A stretch of 64,000 nt of DNA, from NCBI RefSeq assembly GCF_000346465.2, contig NC_034012.1:14157119-14221118 (forward strand), given 5' to 3'. This document shows, in pieces, positions 47,840 to 59,900 of this stretch. Positions within the stretch are counted from its first letter, which is position 1. Each line of letters opens with the position of its first letter. Under the pieces are notes generated by a model that did not search any database, had not been told where the DNA came from, and saw nothing but the letters and a program-made list of their open reading frames with translations. Source of the DNA: Prunus persica. Taxonomy: Eukaryota; Streptophyta; Magnoliopsida; Rosales; Rosaceae. Made by a program: the position numbers and the translations under genes.

Positions 47840-49445
47840 ACCATTCAACGATCCAACCATAAGACTTGTTTGTATATACTTCAAGATCGTATACCCCAAA
47901 AATCGCAAAAAACAAACATTCAGAGATCTAGTAACGGGACAAAACTTTTCGATAGTTATAAATGAAAAATCACGATTTAACGGTTATTTTAACTCCGATT
48001 TTGATGATTTTTTTTACAGCTACACTCCTTGACCCTATATGAATACAATGACTGAATTTGATCTTCAATTTAAAACATTTGCACTAGTGGATACCACAAA
48101 ATCTTATGTTATATTTAACGAAAATATAAATAAACTCTTAATTGTTAGTGAATATATTGTTTTGATGGCATATGCATTCTACGAAACTAGTTTCAACGAT
48201 CCAACCGTCAAACTTGTTTTTTTATACTTCGAGATCATATATGCCAAAAATTGGAAAAAATAAATATTCATAGATCAAGTAACGGGACAAAACTTTTTGA
48301 CGGTTATAAATGAAAAATCATGATTTAACGGTTATTTTAACTCCGATTTTGATGATTTTTTACAGCTACACTCCTTGACCCTATATGAATACAATGACTG
48401 AATTTGATCTTCAATTTAAAACATTTGCACTAGTGGATACCACAAAATCTTATGTTATATTTAACGAAAGTATAAATAAACTCTTAATTGTTAGAGAATA
48501 TATTGTTTTGATGGCATATGCATTCTATGAAACTAATTTCAACGATCCAACCGTCAAACTTGTTTTTTTATACTTTGAGATCATATACGCCAAAAATCGG
48601 AAAAAATAAACATTCAAAGATCAAGCAACGGGACAAAACTTTTCGACGGTTATAAATGAAAAATCATGATTTAACGGTTATTTTAACTCCGATTTTGATG
48701 ATTTTTTACAGCTACACTCCTTGACCCTATGTGAATACAATGACTGAATTTGATCTTCAATTTAAAATATTTACACTAGTGGATACCACAAAATCTTATG
48801 TTATATTTAACGAAAATATAAATAAACTCTTAATTGTTAGTGAATATATTGTTTTGATGGCATACACATTCTATGAAACTAGTTTCAACAATCCAACCGT
48901 CAAACTTGTTTGTTTATACTTCGAGATCATATATGCCAAAAATCGGAAAAAATAAACATTCATTGATCAAGTAATGGGACAAAAGTTTTTGACGGTTATA
49001 AATGAAAAATCATGATTTAATGGTTATTTTAACTCCGATTTTGATGATTTTTTATAGCTACACTCCTTGACCCTATATGAATACAATGACTGAATTTGAT
49101 CTTCAATTTAAAATATTTTACACTAGTGGATACCACAAAATCTTATGTTATACTTACGAAAGTATAAATAAACTCCTAATTGTTAGTGAATATATTGTTA
49201 GTGAACAAAAAAAAACTAGTTTCAACGATCCAACCGTCAAACTTGTTTGTTTATACTTCGAGATCATATACGCCAAAAATCGGAAAAAATAAACATTCAG
49301 AGATCAAGTAAGGGGACAAAACTTTTCGATGGTTGTAATGAAAAATCACGATTTAATGGTTATTTTAACTCCGATTTTGATGATTTTTTACTGCTACACT
49401 CCTTGACCCGATATGAATACAATGAACTAATTCGATCGTCAATTT
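47840..49445. repeat. 346-bp tandem array, about 4.6 units
   Basis: The phrase CAACGATCCAACCGTCAAAC recurs at about 48194, 48540, 48886 (as CAACAATCC) and 49226, with a diverged first partial unit near 47845. The main period is 346 bp. Three units contain a 74-codon ORF starting MNTMTEFDLQFK (48039, 48385, 48731) and a fourth a 71-codon version (49077). This follows from the repeat and has no codon-level sign of selection that I can see. Confidence 0.9.
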
Positions 49446-49986
49446 AAAATATATATTTTCTAACAAAAACCCAATCCGAACAACAATAATATATTTTTCT
49501 AATAAAAATCCGATCCGATCTAAAATAATAAGTTTAAAGCTACTTAATAAATATATATACCGTTTAATTTCTTAAGTGTTATGCATACAAAATAAAAAAC
49601 AAAAATAAATTGGTTTAGGTGACAAAATGTTTGGATTACGTCATGCAAAGATTCTAAAAAATAAATTTTTTATTCTATTTATTTTTGTAAGGACTTTGCG
49701 CGACGAAAAGTAAACTTCGTCGCGCAAAGTCACTTTGAGCGACGAATTATTTTTCATCGCGCAACATTGGTCGCGCAAGACTTTGAGCGACGATGTATTG
49801 TCGTCGCGCAAAAGTTTGTAGCGCGAAGTGAGTTTGCGCGACGAATTATTTTTCGTCGCGCAAAATTTGGTCGCGCAAGACTTTGAGCGACGAAGTTTCA
49901 AGTTTCGTCGCGCAAAGTAACTTTTAGCGACGAATAATTTTTCGTCGCGCAAAATTTGGTCGCGCAAGGGGTTTTTTTTACTAGTG

Positions 49987-50524
49987 TATTCTTTCTCTAC
50001 TTTACCTTAATGACTCATAATTACCCACTAGCACTGTAACACAGCTTCAAGTTGAAGCCATGGCAGAGGCGTGGGAGGGGAGAAAGACTACGTATTTTTA
50101 TAGTGTTATCTCCGACTAATAATACCATAGCATTCATGATAATACTTCGATGTGGCATAACATTATTGGCCGAAAATAACAAAACAATACTATCTCCATT
50201 ACAACTACGTTTTTATCCGTGGGCTGCTCTTAGGCTTATCTAGTCTTTAAAATGCAGTTGAAGAATTTATTATTATGAAAATGACGTGAGAGAGAGGGAG
50301 GGGGTCATATATTTTCAGAATAATTTTGCTAAAAAACGAAAGCAGAAGAATTAATTATTATGAAAATGACGTGTAATAAAACCACAGGTTGTGTGACATT
50401 GCCGTACGGTACATGCAGTCGGTGAGTCCACAGATGACCATGCATTTGTTTTGAGTCGGATTAAGCAGTGAATGGGGGCACTAGTTGTCCATCTTTATAT
50501 GACCCAATGACTTAAGATATCTAT
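49987..50524. other. Flank between CACTA element and unit D
   Basis: Matches 56219-56730 (GCCATGGCAGAGGCG, TTCAGAATAATTTTGC, GTCGGTGAGTCCACAG). No gene recognised. Confidence 0.45.
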
Positions 50525-51620
50525 ATGCATACAGACTTTGAGAAAGCACAAATAGTTTGTGGACATGAGCGATAGATACTGTGGTTTTGGATTATCAACA
50601 ATGACAGTGTGAACGACTTTTCTTCATGGTGTGCTTTAGCTACATCTTCTACGCTTCTGCATTGGTCACATTCATGTAATCTTGAACATGAAGCAACGTA
50701 CCACAAAGGCTACCAAAACTTTAATAACTGTGGACCAGAAGGAAGCAGTATATAGGTCCTACTACCTGTGCATTTTTGCTGACTAATAGTTTGATGCTTA
50801 AGGTAAATCCAATACAATTAGTGTAAATGTCATTTTACTATATAATTAGGTATATCCAATACAAAATAAATCTTTAATCTTGAACATATTTATATAGGGG
50901 ATTCTATGACTCACAAAGAAAACCTACGGATACATTTGTGTTTATGTTTAATCTCATTTTCTCTTTTGTAATTCCATCTACTTTTCATAAGAGTTTGTTT
51001 GAAACAATTTATATATAAAAACTACCCTTGTTTTTAGATGATTATTGTGGTAGGATGTAATCAACAAAATAGACAAACACGGTATTTCAAGAAAAGACTA
51101 TAATAAAAACTATCTAATTGAATGATCAAATAGTTTCGGATCCAATTGATTGTCACAGAAATGATCTTTGAAGAAATATCTAAAAACTAGATGGTATTGG
51201 ATTATTGAAATGCATGGTGAGTCTTATAAGGGTGTCTTTCAAATAAACTTATTTGAGAAATCCCTCAACTAAAGCCATATCAGTCTCCTTCTCACAATAT
51301 TTATATACACACCACACCTTTTGTGAAAATCTAAAAATGCTAAATTATGAATGAAAACTGACAGTTAAAGAACTCTCATGATCACTCTACAAGATTGTGA
51401 CCTGAATGATGAATCAGCAGCTTAAGTTTCACCCCATTAATAAAATCTTTTGCCGTTCCCATCCCACCTCTAATAAAAGCTTACTTAATACGTAGTCCCA
51501 TCAACCCCTACCATCAAAGTAAGGGTTGAATTTGGCGCTCTTTAGCCTTTAATCACCACAAGAGTCACAAATTCTTCTCTCTCCTTATCTTTCCAACCCC
51601 ACTGATATCTCAGGCAGCTC

Positions 51621-51628
51621 TATAAATA
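51621..51628 (+). promoter_or_regulatory. TATA box of GRP-D
   Basis: TATAAATA lies 96 bp before the ATG at 51717, the same spacing as in copy A. Confidence 0.7.
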
Positions 51629-51716
51629 GGAAGAACCAAGCCATATTATACTCACTCAGCAATCATCTCTTGCATACTTTCATATATACATTATTGTGCT
51701 TCTTGTTAAGCAAAAC

Positions 51717-52394
51717 ATGGCATCCTCAAAGGCTTTTCTTCTTCTTGGTCTTGTCTTTGCTGTTCTCCTCATCTCCTATGAGGTCTTAGCTATTCCAACT
51801 CGTGAGTTTCTCACTTTCTTAACTAAATCATAAATATTAAATTAGTAATTGTATCTTTCTTTCCAGTAACGATTTGTGAATTTATGCACATTTTAATTAA
51901 GGTGCATTGGTCGTGAAAATGATTATGCTTCGAACTCTTTTTCTACATGTAGGGTTAGTAGTTGTTGCACTTGCACGGCTTAATTTGCATCTTATTAAAT
52001 ACAAACTGATCTATGATTGTTATAAGTTATGTATATTGTTTTTGCTTTATATATAAAGTTTTTGGTTGTTCTCTCAGAGTCAGAGGAGAGTACAGTCAAC
52101 GGTGATGCCCGCGGATTTGGAGGTCATGGCCGCGGATTTGGAGGTCATGGCCCCGGACATGGAGGTCATGGCCCCGGACATGGAGGTCATGGCCCCGGAC
52201 ATGGAGGTCATGGCCACGGACATGGTGGTCATGGCCACGGACATGGAGGTCATGGGCACGGACATGGAGGTCATGGCCACGGACATGAAGGGTATGGCCA
52301 CGGACATGGTGGATATGGCCACGGCCACCACGGCCACCACGGCCACCATGGCATAGGGAGGCCTGGTGCTGCTGAGACTGAAATCAAGAATTAG
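51717..52394 (+). CDS. GRP-D: secreted glycine/histidine-rich protein, two exons, 133 aa
   Basis: Exon 1 is 51717-51801 and exon 2 is 52078-52394, with donor C|GTGAGT, acceptor CTCTCAG and stop TAG 52392-52394. Residues 1-25 are a signal peptide (MASSKAFLLLGLVFAVLLIS, then EVLA). A short acidic/polar stretch (QSEESTVNGDARG) follows, then about 80 residues of GGHGPGH and GGHGHGH repeats, a GHHGHHGHHG run, and the tail GRPGAAETEIKN. This is the layout of small plant glycine-rich proteins (GRP3 or CORA-like: signal peptide, Gly repeats, short charged tail), which are often stress- or ABA-induced and go to the cell wall. The dense His could bind metal ions; that is inference. It is the only intact copy of five. 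The repeats keep long overlapping ORFs open in other frames, which are not genes. Confidence 0.88.
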
Positions 52395-52959
52395 ATAACC
52401 TGTTAGTTTCTGTGACTTACGTTGCAGGTGTGTTGTAAGGGTAGCAGTACGAAATAAAGTTGTTTGGTTGAGTAATCTATATGAACTCTCAATCATAAAC
52501 TGTCCTAAGCTTGTTCTCATGTTTCTCATGTTCTCTGTAATGTACGCATTGTAATGTACGCATTGGAATGTGTTCTCTTGTTATGTGATAAAATGTGATG
52601 TAACTTTCTCAATACATATTATGTCAAAAATGTTTAGTATGGCTTGGCTCCTTAAAATTGAGGGGGAGCACATCCTCATAACAAATGAGATTTTGGCACT
52701 AGTGAAACTTCAAAAAAATAAAAATAAAAAGAGGTTAAAAGAAATCAAATGAAAAAAAAAATTAAAGGAATTTGCCAAGTGTCAAAACTCTATTTCTTTT
52801 GAGGAGGAACTGCTCCTCAGTTTTGTGGAGCCAAACTTTTTCCTAATATTAATGGAGTTCATGTATGACTCATTTGTTTTGGGTACCAAATTTAATGAAT
52901 TGTGCATTCATTGGTGGACCCATAAGCATACAGTTTTTAATTTAGGTGAGATACTCTCG

Positions 52960-53338
52960 GCAATTTAAATCATGTCAAAAACATGATATCAAAAAAAATC
53001 AGCCATCATCGAGTTTGTAGATAAAGAAATAATATATATGAATGAACGTAAGCTATAGAGAAGAACATTACCAAGAGCTTTCGTGCTGATAACGTATTGT
53101 GAAACTAGAAATTTGTAGGGAGAAATAAGAGGAAGAAAGGGAGTATAATTTGCTCAAATAAACTTGTATTCCATTCATATTTGGTGCCACTATTTATAGG
53201 GGTAGAGAGGCCTAAATCATTTACCACCAATAATTGATAGGTGACAAATATATAATGATGAGTATTATGATAGGTTAATAGTGGCTATTATTGTGAGCAT
53301 CCATAACCTATAAACCAATAACATATGGATTTATAACA
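52960..53338 (-). mobile_element. Truncated minus-strand copia LTR with leader (unit D)
   Basis: The LTR is 53098-53338 (241 bp), with PBS-like text TTATCAGCACGAAAGC on the minus strand and a short leader. Both the insertion and the truncation match unit A, so they predate the A/D split. Confidence 0.6.
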
Positions 53339-53422
53339 CAAATACGTTTATTAAATAAACAATAATTAAAAAGTAAAAAGAAGATAAGAGTCTATGTCCA
53401 ACAAGAATTCTATATAGATTAC

Positions 53423-54597
53423 TGTTGAGGCCCAAAATGTCACGAGAAGCTCAAGGATATTTAAAGTCCAATATAACATATAATGTTGGCCATGCGTTAA
53501 TCCAAGCTGTATTTTGGGAATTAATTCATTAAATAAATATATAAATAGTGTACATGCCATGCTAATCAAATATTATATTTTTCTATGCTAAACCACCTAA
53601 CAAGCTTAAGTGGACCCAAGCCACATATATATTTAGGGCTTGTTGAACGGATTGCGGTGTGAATGGTTACAAGTGTTCATAAAGCTTGTTGAAGGATCAC
53701 TGTTTTACAGCTGCTTGGGAGTACCAAAATTCATACCCACTTTCTTGAGCCTAATTACAAGAGTAAGCAGAGAGGGAACTCCCAGCCTCTTCCAAAACTC
53801 AAACCCACTTTCATTACTATGCACATAGTAATTACTGCACACTCATGGGGAAACCAATTGTTGAGCACTGTACACTCACAGATCCTTCCTTACACAATCA
53901 TTCTTCAGCCTATAAATAGACCTTCATCCCTCCTTGCAATACACACGCCGAAACCAGAAGAAGAATGGCAGGAGGCAAGCTCATCCTCCAACTGCCGTCT
54001 ACACACAAAGCCCAAGCCTTCCTCCATCATGCTTCTCTTCTTTCATAACACCACTACAAGAGTCTTGAACATCACACGGAAAACCATCCCAAACCATCCC
54101 AACTCCCGAAAACACCACATGCATCTCACCTCCAACATCTTATTCCAATCCGAGCAGCAAAAGCATTCTCTCTTACTGAACTTATGGAGACTTGCTCTCA
54201 CACCATAAGCCTTTCAAGCCAAGCTTCATATTGATACACTGAAGCAAACTCTCATGCCAAGCGTACAGTATCAACGTAGCTACTCTTCACCAGAGACCAC
54301 CTCCCTCTAGCATATTCTCCAGCGCTATTAATTCCACTACCTGCATCACATATTTCACTTCAAGAAAAGCACTTCCAACACAACAAAATCAAGCACAATC
54401 ATTCCAGTACCCGTTGTACATGCATCAAAACTTGCAAGAAGCCACTGAAGATAACTAAATCACTCTCTAAGTCTTAAACTCTTTCGGAGTGCTTTGGGGC
54501 CTGGTGCTGCAAACTCAGAAAGAGTAAAGGAGAGCTCAGTCCACGTCACACCAGTCCAAAAAACCCATTGCATCTTTCAACAAAAAAGACTCTCACA
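53423..54597 (+). mobile_element. Full-length Tat/Ogre-like gypsy LTR (unit D), ~1175 bp
   Basis: Begins TGTTGAGGCCCAAAATG and ends ACTCTCACA, followed by ATGGCAACTTTGCTAAAGAC, a mutated version of the primer-binding site in unit C. An internal TATA box is near 53910. Small ORFs within, such as 53819-54208, are not supported as genes. Confidence 0.7.
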
Positions 54598-54973
54598 TAA
54601 ATGGCAACTTTGCTAAAGACTAGGCCATTATTCTTAGAGTGGGTCCTCCACAATCACAAACTTTGTGATTCGTAAGTCACCACTGGTGGCTTCATGCAAA
54701 GCAAGTTTTCCGTTGCCTTCAAGTTCTTCCTGCTGCAAGAAAGAAGAAATCGTGAATTTTTCTTTGTATTCAGTATTTATTGCAAAAAAAATTGTTCTCT
54801 CGATAAAGCAAGCTGCAAACAAAAAAAAAAAAAAAAAACAACGAGTCAAGCATCCAGGAGCTGTTGATTTTAGTTTTCTTCCTGAAACAATTAAAGAAAA
54901 AACACACAACCAAATTCTACAACCCCTTTCCGTGACAAGGGTAGCATTCATATGCTCAGTTAATGCTTGAAAT

Positions 54974-55456
54974 CACTAGCGGACCCAGAAATTTTTTAGC
55001 GAATGTGCAATATTGACTAAGTATGAAAAATGGTTTTTCGAAATAATCATTTTGTCAAGATAATTTTTAGCCGCTTTTATTTCTTACACATCAAATAAGA
55101 AAATTTGATTTTATGGGATTTTAGTATATATGAAGTATATATTGACTTAATGAGCCATCATTTTTAGCTTAAATCGTATTTTGCACTAAAATCGAATTTT
55201 CATATTTTGATTTGGTGAGAATTTGATTTTCTAGTATTTTTATTTGAATCCAAATGGGGGGTACTTTCTTATTTACATTGTAAACTTAAGTAAATGGAGT
55301 AATATAAAAATAAATAAAAGTAAAAGGACAAAGACATTTAAGTAAGGTAATTTGTACATCAATTGAGCAAATGAGCAATTTGAAGCACCTACAATGGTTT
55401 TTCCGGCAAGGGGAGGTGCAGCTGCACCTCCTTGCCCCTTAATAGGTCCGCCTCTG
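54974..55456. mobile_element. hAT-like MITE, 483 bp
   Basis: A perfect 8-bp duplication CTTGAAAT flanks it (54966-54973, 55457-55464). The left end is CACTAGCGGACCCAG; the right end in reverse complement is CAGAGGCGGACC. Unit C keeps the empty site near 41620 (TGCTTGAAATGGTAAAAATG). Confidence 0.88.
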
Positions 55457-55568
55457 CTTGAAATGGTAAAAATGAACAACAACAAAATTAACGATATAGT
55501 TTGCGGTTCTATTTAATCCATTCTCCCTTTCAAACCAGTTGAGTAAAGGCCATCATACCCATTAACAT

Positions 55569-55705
55569 GGTCTAGTCTCGTGAAAAATATTTTTAACTTG
55601 CAAACTAGTAGTTTCATGTTCGAACTCCCATGACACCTTGATAGTGTGTGTGAGAAAACCCCCTCCTTATTCCTACCTTTGGCAACCAAAAAAAAAAAAA
55701 AAAAA
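55569..55705 (+). mobile_element. SINE with poly(A) tail
   Basis: Intact counterpart of the split SINE at 41734-44763. It has B-box-like TGTTCGAACTCC, a tail CCTCCTTATTCCTAC and a poly(A) run to about 55705. It also supplies the empty site for L1 copy 3. Confidence 0.65.
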
Positions 55706-56916
55706 GTCATCAGGCCATCATATAAACTCATCTTGTTGTTTGATCATATATATTAATGTATTTGAATTCTTAGAATAATATATTAATGTTAATATATTTG
55801 ATTATTTATCATTAAACATATTTTATTATGTAACTATACAAAACATATTTTATTATTTACAAGGCATATTAGTAATCAAATTGATTTTGATTCCTATTAC
55901 TGAATACTTATATAAGAATGATATAATAATTAGTGGGAAAAAAAAAGGGCCTGGTTTCAGACAAAGTACTAAACATGAGTGGGAAATATACTAAACACAA
56001 TAACTTCTGTTTACTTATGTTACTCCATTAATAAAATAATATATTCATTTGTAGAGGAAATAGGGATCAAATTTCCTAAAACTCTTGCTATATATTTCTG
56101 TCCTGAAAGATTTAAGGAGCCTCAATTTTGGATATTGCAACCACTTGAGACGTTAATTAATTAGACTTTAGAGAACGGTTAGGATTTTGCAACCTCTTTG
56201 CAATTTTGGATATTATATATTCTTTCTCTACTTTACCTTAATGACTCATAATTACCAACAAGGACACTAGCACTGTAGCACAGCTTCAAGTTTAAGCCAT
56301 GGCAGAGGCGAGGGAGGGGAGAAAGACTTCTATATAGTGCTATTCCTGACCAATAACGCCGTAATATTCGTGATAATATTTCGATGTGGCATAACATTAT
56401 TGGTCGAAGGTAACAAAACAATATTATCCCCGTTGTAACTAAGTTTTTCTCTGTGGAGCTACTCTTATTATGAAAATGACGTGAGAGAGAGGGAGGGGGT
56501 CATATTTTCAGAATAATTTTGCTAAAAAACGAAAGTAGAAGAATTAATTATTATGAAAATGACGTGTAATAAAACCACACGTTGCGTGACATTGCCGTAC
56601 ATGCAGTCGGTGAGTCCACAGATGACCATGCATTTGTTTTGAGTCGGATTAAGCAGTGAATGGGGGCACTAGTTGTCCATCTTTATATGACCCAATGACT
56701 TAAGATATCTATATGCATACAGACTTTTAAAAAGTAGAAGCAATACAGCCTTAGAAAGGCAGTGCGTGCATGGAAAAAGATTATCTGGTCCCAATTTGCA
56801 TATTTATTATTAGGTAAAATACTTTGAAAAAGCACAAATCGTCATAGTTTGTGGACATGAGAGATAGATACTGTGGCTGGATTGTCAACAATGACAGTGT
56901 GAACGACTTTTCTTTA
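55706..56916. other. Duplicated AT-rich flank and start of unit E
   Basis: Repeats 44770-45475 and 49987-50520 with the CACTA insertion absent. Unit E begins near 56791 (CCAATTTGCATATTTATT). The block around GTTTGTGGACATGAG continues to the copia-2 insertion. Confidence 0.5.
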
Positions 56917-59900
56917 TACTGAAATAAGAAGTGAACGTGAATATTTCTTTCCTAGTACAAAAGATTGACAGCTACAATTTAGCATTCCTATTCTGGTTAA
57001 CCACTGATTCGTAGGATCTAGATACAAGGAGAATTGTAGGTTCATCTCCTATATATGTTGCTGTACATTCAGAATTGTACATTATACAAATATATGAAAT
57101 ACCAGTTTCTTTACATGGTACCAGAGCCTCCTTTTTTTTCTTCACCATAAACATCAATGGCACCAGACAACGATGCCAAACCAGTTGACAGAGAGAAGTC
57201 CTCATCCACAACCGATAGAGATGCATATGACTCTACCGATCCCTACTGCATACACCACTCAGATCATCCCGGCATGATATTTTCTTCCATGCCACTGACT
57301 GGTGATAACTACAGCACTTGGAGTCGTAAAGTATGAATTTCCTTGAGTGTGAAAAACAAAACAGGCTTTATTGATGGGTCCATTGTGAAGCCATCCCTCA
57401 CCAAAAAACCTATAGAGTATCAACGATGGCAGAGGTGTAACGACATGATCTTGTCGTGGATTCTCAATTCTTTGGATCCTGACCTTGCTAATAGTGTTAT
57501 TTATGCTGAGACAGCTCATGAAGTTTGGACTGATTTAAAAGAACGATAGAGCAACGCTCCTAGGATTTTTCAGATTCAATGCAGCATAGCGACACATACG
57601 CAAGATCAGATGCCTCTGGCAACATATTATTCAAAACTAAAGAGCTATTGGGACGAACTGGGTTCCTACAATGATACAGAAGTTTGCTCCTGTGGAGCAA
57701 TTAAAGAAGTCGTTGGCCGAGCGCGAGAAACAACAACGCTTGATGCAATTTTTGATGGGACTAAATGAATCCTATGCAGCGATCCGAGGGCAGATTCTCC
57801 TTATGGAGCCCTTGCCATCATTTAGAAGGCATATTCCCTACTTTCACAGGAAGAGAAACAACGTGAAATCACCACTACCCATGCAAATACAAAAAGCATG
57901 GCCATGTTAAGTATCCACAATAAGAAAGGGGGTTCTTCTAAACCCGCTTATCAATTCCGCTCATAACAAGGACAGAACTCACAACCTCGTTCCTCTTTTC
58001 GAGGGAGCCAAAAAGAGACTCGACGTTGCACTCACTGCAATGGAGATACTCACACCGTTGATACTTGCTATTATCTCAAAGGGTTCCCTCCAGGACATAA
58101 GTGGCACAACAAAGAAGTCTCTCTGCCTGATAGAGGAAGCAGTTCACACCAAGGAAACCAAAGGAAGTCACATGCTGCCAATAATGTCCAAAACTCAGAT
58201 TCACAAGTTCATCATCTCCAGTCCATCGCGCCCCACCTTACACTAGACCAATGCCAACAAATTATGGGCGCCGTAGGTAAAGAAGATGTTTCACAAACCC
58301 AAGTAAATTTTGCAGGTCTGTCTCCTTCTTGTCTATTTTCTCAAAAGCAATCCAATTTATTGCATGCTTGGGTAATTGATAGTGGTGCTACCGACCATAT
58401 CACTAATTCACATGACTTTCTAATTGACACATCTCCATCCTCCATGTCCCCAGTAGGATTGCCCACAGGGGCTAAGGCACCCATAAAATCCACTGGCAAA
58501 ATCACTTTTGATGGAAATTTGTGTCTAACTGATGTTCTTTGTGTTCCATCCTTTAATGTTAATTTGATGTCAGTTCCCAAACTCACAGAGTCACTTAATT
58601 GTTGTGTTGTGTTCTTTCCCAATTTTTGTTATACACAGGACTTGGTTAAGAAGAAGATGATTGGATTGGGTAGGCGGCATGGCAACCTATACTATTTTGA
58701 TCCAAACTATATTTCTCATAAGCCACCATCCTCCTCACACCATGTGTTATCTCGATAAAATCTTTGGCACTTGCGGCTAGGACATCCATCAGATGCCCGC
58801 CTTCTTATCTTGGCTCAACATGAATCTGATATTTTCTTTTCCCAGCACTCCTGTGATTTTTTCCCATTGGCTAAACAAACTAGACTTCCATTTACTTTAA
58901 GTTCCATTTCAAGTATTGATTCTTTTGATTTTATTCATTGTGACTATTGTTGGGGCAAGATATTTTTTGACTATTGTTGACGATTATACAAGGTGCACAT
59001 GGGTTTATTTAATGCCATATAAATCTGATACTCAAGGTCTTCTTAAATCCTTCTTCGCCTTTGTTTATACTCAATTTAACAAAACAATAAAGGCTATTCG
59101 TGTAGATGATGGTGGTGAGTTTTCTTCTCTAAAAACGTTTTTTTGCAGATCTTGGTGTGGTTTACCAACATTCCTACGTCTCAACACCTCAATAAAATGG
59201 GATTGTGGAACGTAAACACCAACACCTTCTAGAGATGGCTCGAGCCTTGCGATTCCATGCACATCTCCCTCTTAATTTATGGGGAGAATGCGTACTCACT
59301 GTTGTATATCTGATTAATCGTCTCCCCACTCCACTTTTAACTGGTAAAACTCCCAATGAGCTTTTATTTAACCATCCACCCATTTATAAACATCTTCGTG
59401 TTTTTGGTTGTCTTTGTTATGCAACTAATTTACACCCTTCTCATAAATTTGATAAACGGGCACGTAAATGTATTTTCGTGGGTTATCCTTTTGGTCAAAA
59501 GGCTTATCGTGTTTATGACTTAGAGACCAAAAAGTTTTTCAGTAGCTGGGATGTTATTTTTCATGAAAATGTCTTTCCTTTTGCTAATCAACATGATGTA
59601 CCCACTATCCCTGTCTTGCCTTTAACCCAATGATTATGATTATGTGCCTGTCCACATATCAGACCCACTACCCACTTCATCTTCCAAGCCAAATCCACCA
59701 ACCAATCTAGATATGCATCCACCTAGCCCAAACACACACTCTGGCACACCTACACCACCTCTTCCAAATACACCACCACCTAGTCCACGCACACAATCTA
59801 GTCCAAATACACACACCCAATTTAGCCCCAACACGCAATCTAATATATCCCCTCAACCTAGTCCACCACTAAGTCCATCACATGATACACACCCACCACC

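Larger units (their letters stand above)
45476..49986. mobile_element. Non-autonomous CACTA element, 4.5 kb
   Basis: Starts CACTACTACATTTTACAC and ends TTTTTACTAGTG (CACTA...TAGTG). It is flanked by TAT (45473-45475, 49987-49989). The empty site exists at about 56209-56224 (GGATATTATATATTCTTTC). Subterminal repeats of CTTTGCGCGACGAA and its inverse TTCGTCGCGCAAAG crowd both ends, as in CACTA transposons. No transposase was recognised. It has three parts: palindromic arrays at 45490-45990, 46900-47640 and 49690-49980, an AT-rich spacer, and a 346-bp tandem array. Confidence 0.9.
50525..56760 (+). repeat. GRP duplication unit D
   Basis: The unit with the intact GRP gene. Order: upstream block (50525), promoter, GRP-D, 3' flank, copia LTR stub, Tat/Ogre-like LTR, hAT MITE, SINE, and a flank shared with 44764-50524. 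The shared order with C and the following segment shows tandem segmental duplication of more than 5 kb. Confidence 0.85.

Noticed and set aside
52066..52529. Alternative-frame plus ORF (52066-52356) and 149-codon minus ORF (52080-52529) over GRP-D exon 2
   Set aside because: The 18-nt GRP repeat keeps all these frames open. Only the frame joined to the signal-peptide exon makes a sensible protein.
53819..54208. Possible gene with TATA box and ORF downstream of GRP-D (and equivalents at 15653, 24759 and 38973)
   Set aside because: The region has LTR ends and a following primer-binding site, so the TATA box belongs to a gypsy LTR. The ORFs are not conserved between units.
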